In this document: positions 62,624 to 64,000 of the stretch, piece by piece
How the letters are laid out: each line of letters starts with the position of its first letter
How positions within the stretch are numbered: position 1 is the first letter of the stretch
Origin: AP-15 sp963788085
GTDB taxonomy: Bacteria > Pseudomonadota > Alphaproteobacteria > ATCC43930 > CGMCC-115725
Length of the DNA stretch: 64,000 bases
NCBI GenBank assembly: GCA_963788085.1
Contig: CAWBFS010000033.1
Location: forward strand, 1 to 64,000
Reading direction: 5' to 3'
Made by a program: the position numbers and the translations under genes
The notes under the pieces: generated by a model
Seen by the model: the letters and a program-made list of their open reading frames with translations, nothing else
The model's database searches: none
What the model was told of the DNA's origin: nothing

Positions 62624-64000
62624 ATGAAGGTCGCCAACGCCGTCGCCGAAATCCTGAAGCGCGAGGGGATCGAGTTTCTGATCGGCTACCCGGTCAATCC
62701 GATCATCGAGGCCGCCGCCGAAGCCGATATCCGCACGATCATGGTTCGCCAGGAGCGCATCGGTCTGCACATGTGCGACGCGATCGCCAAGGTGACTTCG
62801 GGCGACCGCATCGGCGTCTTTGCGATGCAGCACGGCCCCGGCACCGAGAACGCCTTTGGCGGCGTCGCGCAGTCCTATGGTGATTCCTGCCCGGTCGTCG
62901 TGTTGCCGGCCGGCTATGCGCGGAACGTCAACCAGGTCCGCCCGAACTTCAACGCCGCGCTGAACTTCCGGCACGTCACCAAATGGATCGAGCAGGTGAC
63001 GGTGCCGAGCGCCACCGAGGAGGCGCTGCGCCGCGCTTTCACGCAAGTCAAGAACGGCCGGCCGGCGGCCGGTGCTGATCGAATTCCCCTCCGACCTGTT
63101 GCGCGAAGAGATCAGCGGGCCGATCGAGTACCAGAAGACGCCGCGGCTCAAGAGCGGCCCCGACCCGCGCTCGGTTTCCGAGATCGCCGCCGCGCTGGTC
63201 GAGGCCCAGCGTCCGGTCATCGTCGCCGGCCAAGGTGTCCATTACGCGAAGGCATGGAAGCAGTTGCAGCAACTCGCGGAATTGCTCGAAGCGCCGGTCA
63301 TGACGACCCTGCCGGGCAAGAGCGCGTTTCCCGAGAACCACCCGCTGGCGCTGGGCTCGGGCGGGATCGGGATCTCGAAGCAATTGCACACCTTCCTGCA
63401 AAACGCCGATCTGGTGTTCGGCATCGGCTGCAGCTTCACCCGCTCCAGCTTTGCGACGCCGATGCCCAAGGGCATGCGCATTGCCCATGCGACGCTCGAT
63501 CCGACCGACATCAACAAGGATGTGCCGGTCGAGCTCGCAGCGGTCGGCGATGCCGGGCTGACCCTCGACGCGCTGCTCGAAGAAGTGAAGGACCGGCTCC
63601 ACGGCAAGCCTCGCGGCCGGCTCGACGGCGTGACCCGCGGCATCAGCTCGCTGAAGAAGGAGTGGATGGAGCAATGGATGCCGCGGCTGACCCAGAACAC
63701 GACGCCGCTGTCGCCCTATCGGGTGATCTGGGAATTGCTGCACACCGTCGACGTCAAGGAGACGATCATCACTCATGACGCCGGCAGCCCGCGCGACCAG
63801 CTGTCGCCGTTCTGGGTCAGCGAGACGCCGCTCAGCTATATCGGCTGGGGCAAGACCACCCAGCTCGGCTATGGGCTCGGCCTCGCGATGGGTGCGAAGC
63901 TCGCAAAGCCGGAGAAGCTCTGCATCAATGTCTGGGGCGATGCGGCGATCGGCTTCACCGGCATGGATTTCGAGACTGCGGTGCGCGAGCGGACCCCGAT
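62624..64000 (+). CDS. Thiamine-diphosphate-dependent enzyme (acetolactate synthase-like), partial, one frame shift
   Basis: The N-terminal PYR domain (ANAVAEILKREGIEFLIGYP, MVRQERIGLHMCDAIAKVTS with the cofactor-activating Glu, MQHGPGTENAFGGVAQSYGD) is followed by the central domain (PVIVAGQGVHYAKAWKQLQQ) and the start of the PP domain (NVWGDAAIGFTGMDFETAVR), where the window ends. An extra base near 63067 shifts the frame in NGRPA. The family includes acetolactate synthase, oxalyl-CoA decarboxylase and glyoxylate carboligase; the GYPVNP loop and overall pattern fit a less characterised branch. ATG 62624 has GAGGAGG upstream. Confidence 0.85.

Overview
The window is GC-rich bacterial chromosome with dense, overlapping genes. 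It looks like a soil or plant-associated alphaproteobacterium of the Hyphomicrobiales/Bradyrhizobium sort. That placement rests on the guaB-rsmB-guaA gene order, the many solute-binding-protein ABC systems, the DUF3311-MctP symporter pair, and short palindromic repeats that read as proline/glycine-rich peptides when translated. It is an inference from content, not a phylogeny. No tRNA, rRNA or CRISPR array was seen.

Layout. 1-2244: tail of a TPR protein, then a bile-acid-symporter-like transporter divergent from a LysR regulator. 2281-7449: an SDR enzyme and two convergent GT39-type membrane glycosyltransferases with an IS5-like element between them. 7457-12401: a leftward run of PLP enzyme, two CoA-transferase subunits, luciferase-like oxidoreductase and nicotinamidase. 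12527-20571: mixed metabolic genes, including a HAD/beta-propeller chimera, a truncated MFS gene, a 2-hydroxyacid dehydrogenase, an amidase and a solute-binding protein. 20712-25654: a PadR regulator with a ring-cleaving dioxygenase, facing a cupin, TauD-like oxygenase and aminotransferase set. 25757-26028: HicB with a vestigial HicA. 26166-36274: a peptide-type ABC operon with three tandem paralogous binding proteins. 37191-40766: a leftward sulfonate/nitrate-type ABC operon. 40949-45374: guaB, rsmB, guaA. 45328-50240: an accessory zone starting at the guaA 3' end, with vapBC, a second diverged guaA tail, and an overlapping operon of a QueC-like PP-loop protein, an XRE-ImmA/IrrE peptidase and a PIN nuclease. 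50244-60256: ArsR/AHSA1, oxidoreductase, binding protein, thioesterase, racemase, symporter, aldolase and methyltransferase genes. 60257-62620: an AT-rich mobile patch with a resolvase fragment and a DUF4062 gene. From 62624 a TPP enzyme runs off the end.

Two things cut across the window. First, about 25 single-base frame shifts split otherwise normal genes, including guaA and rsmB. This is best explained by uncorrected sequencing indels, so frame-broken genes are annotated here at their reconstructed full extent. Second, palindromic dispersed repeats have entered coding regions several times, adding peptide to a permease, an ATPase and an aldolase, and truncating a GFA-family gene.

The best candidate for an undescribed system is the operon at 46357-49944: twin palindromic operators, then QueC-like, XRE-ImmA/IrrE and PIN proteins with overlapping start and stop codons, next to a guaA attachment-site remnant.
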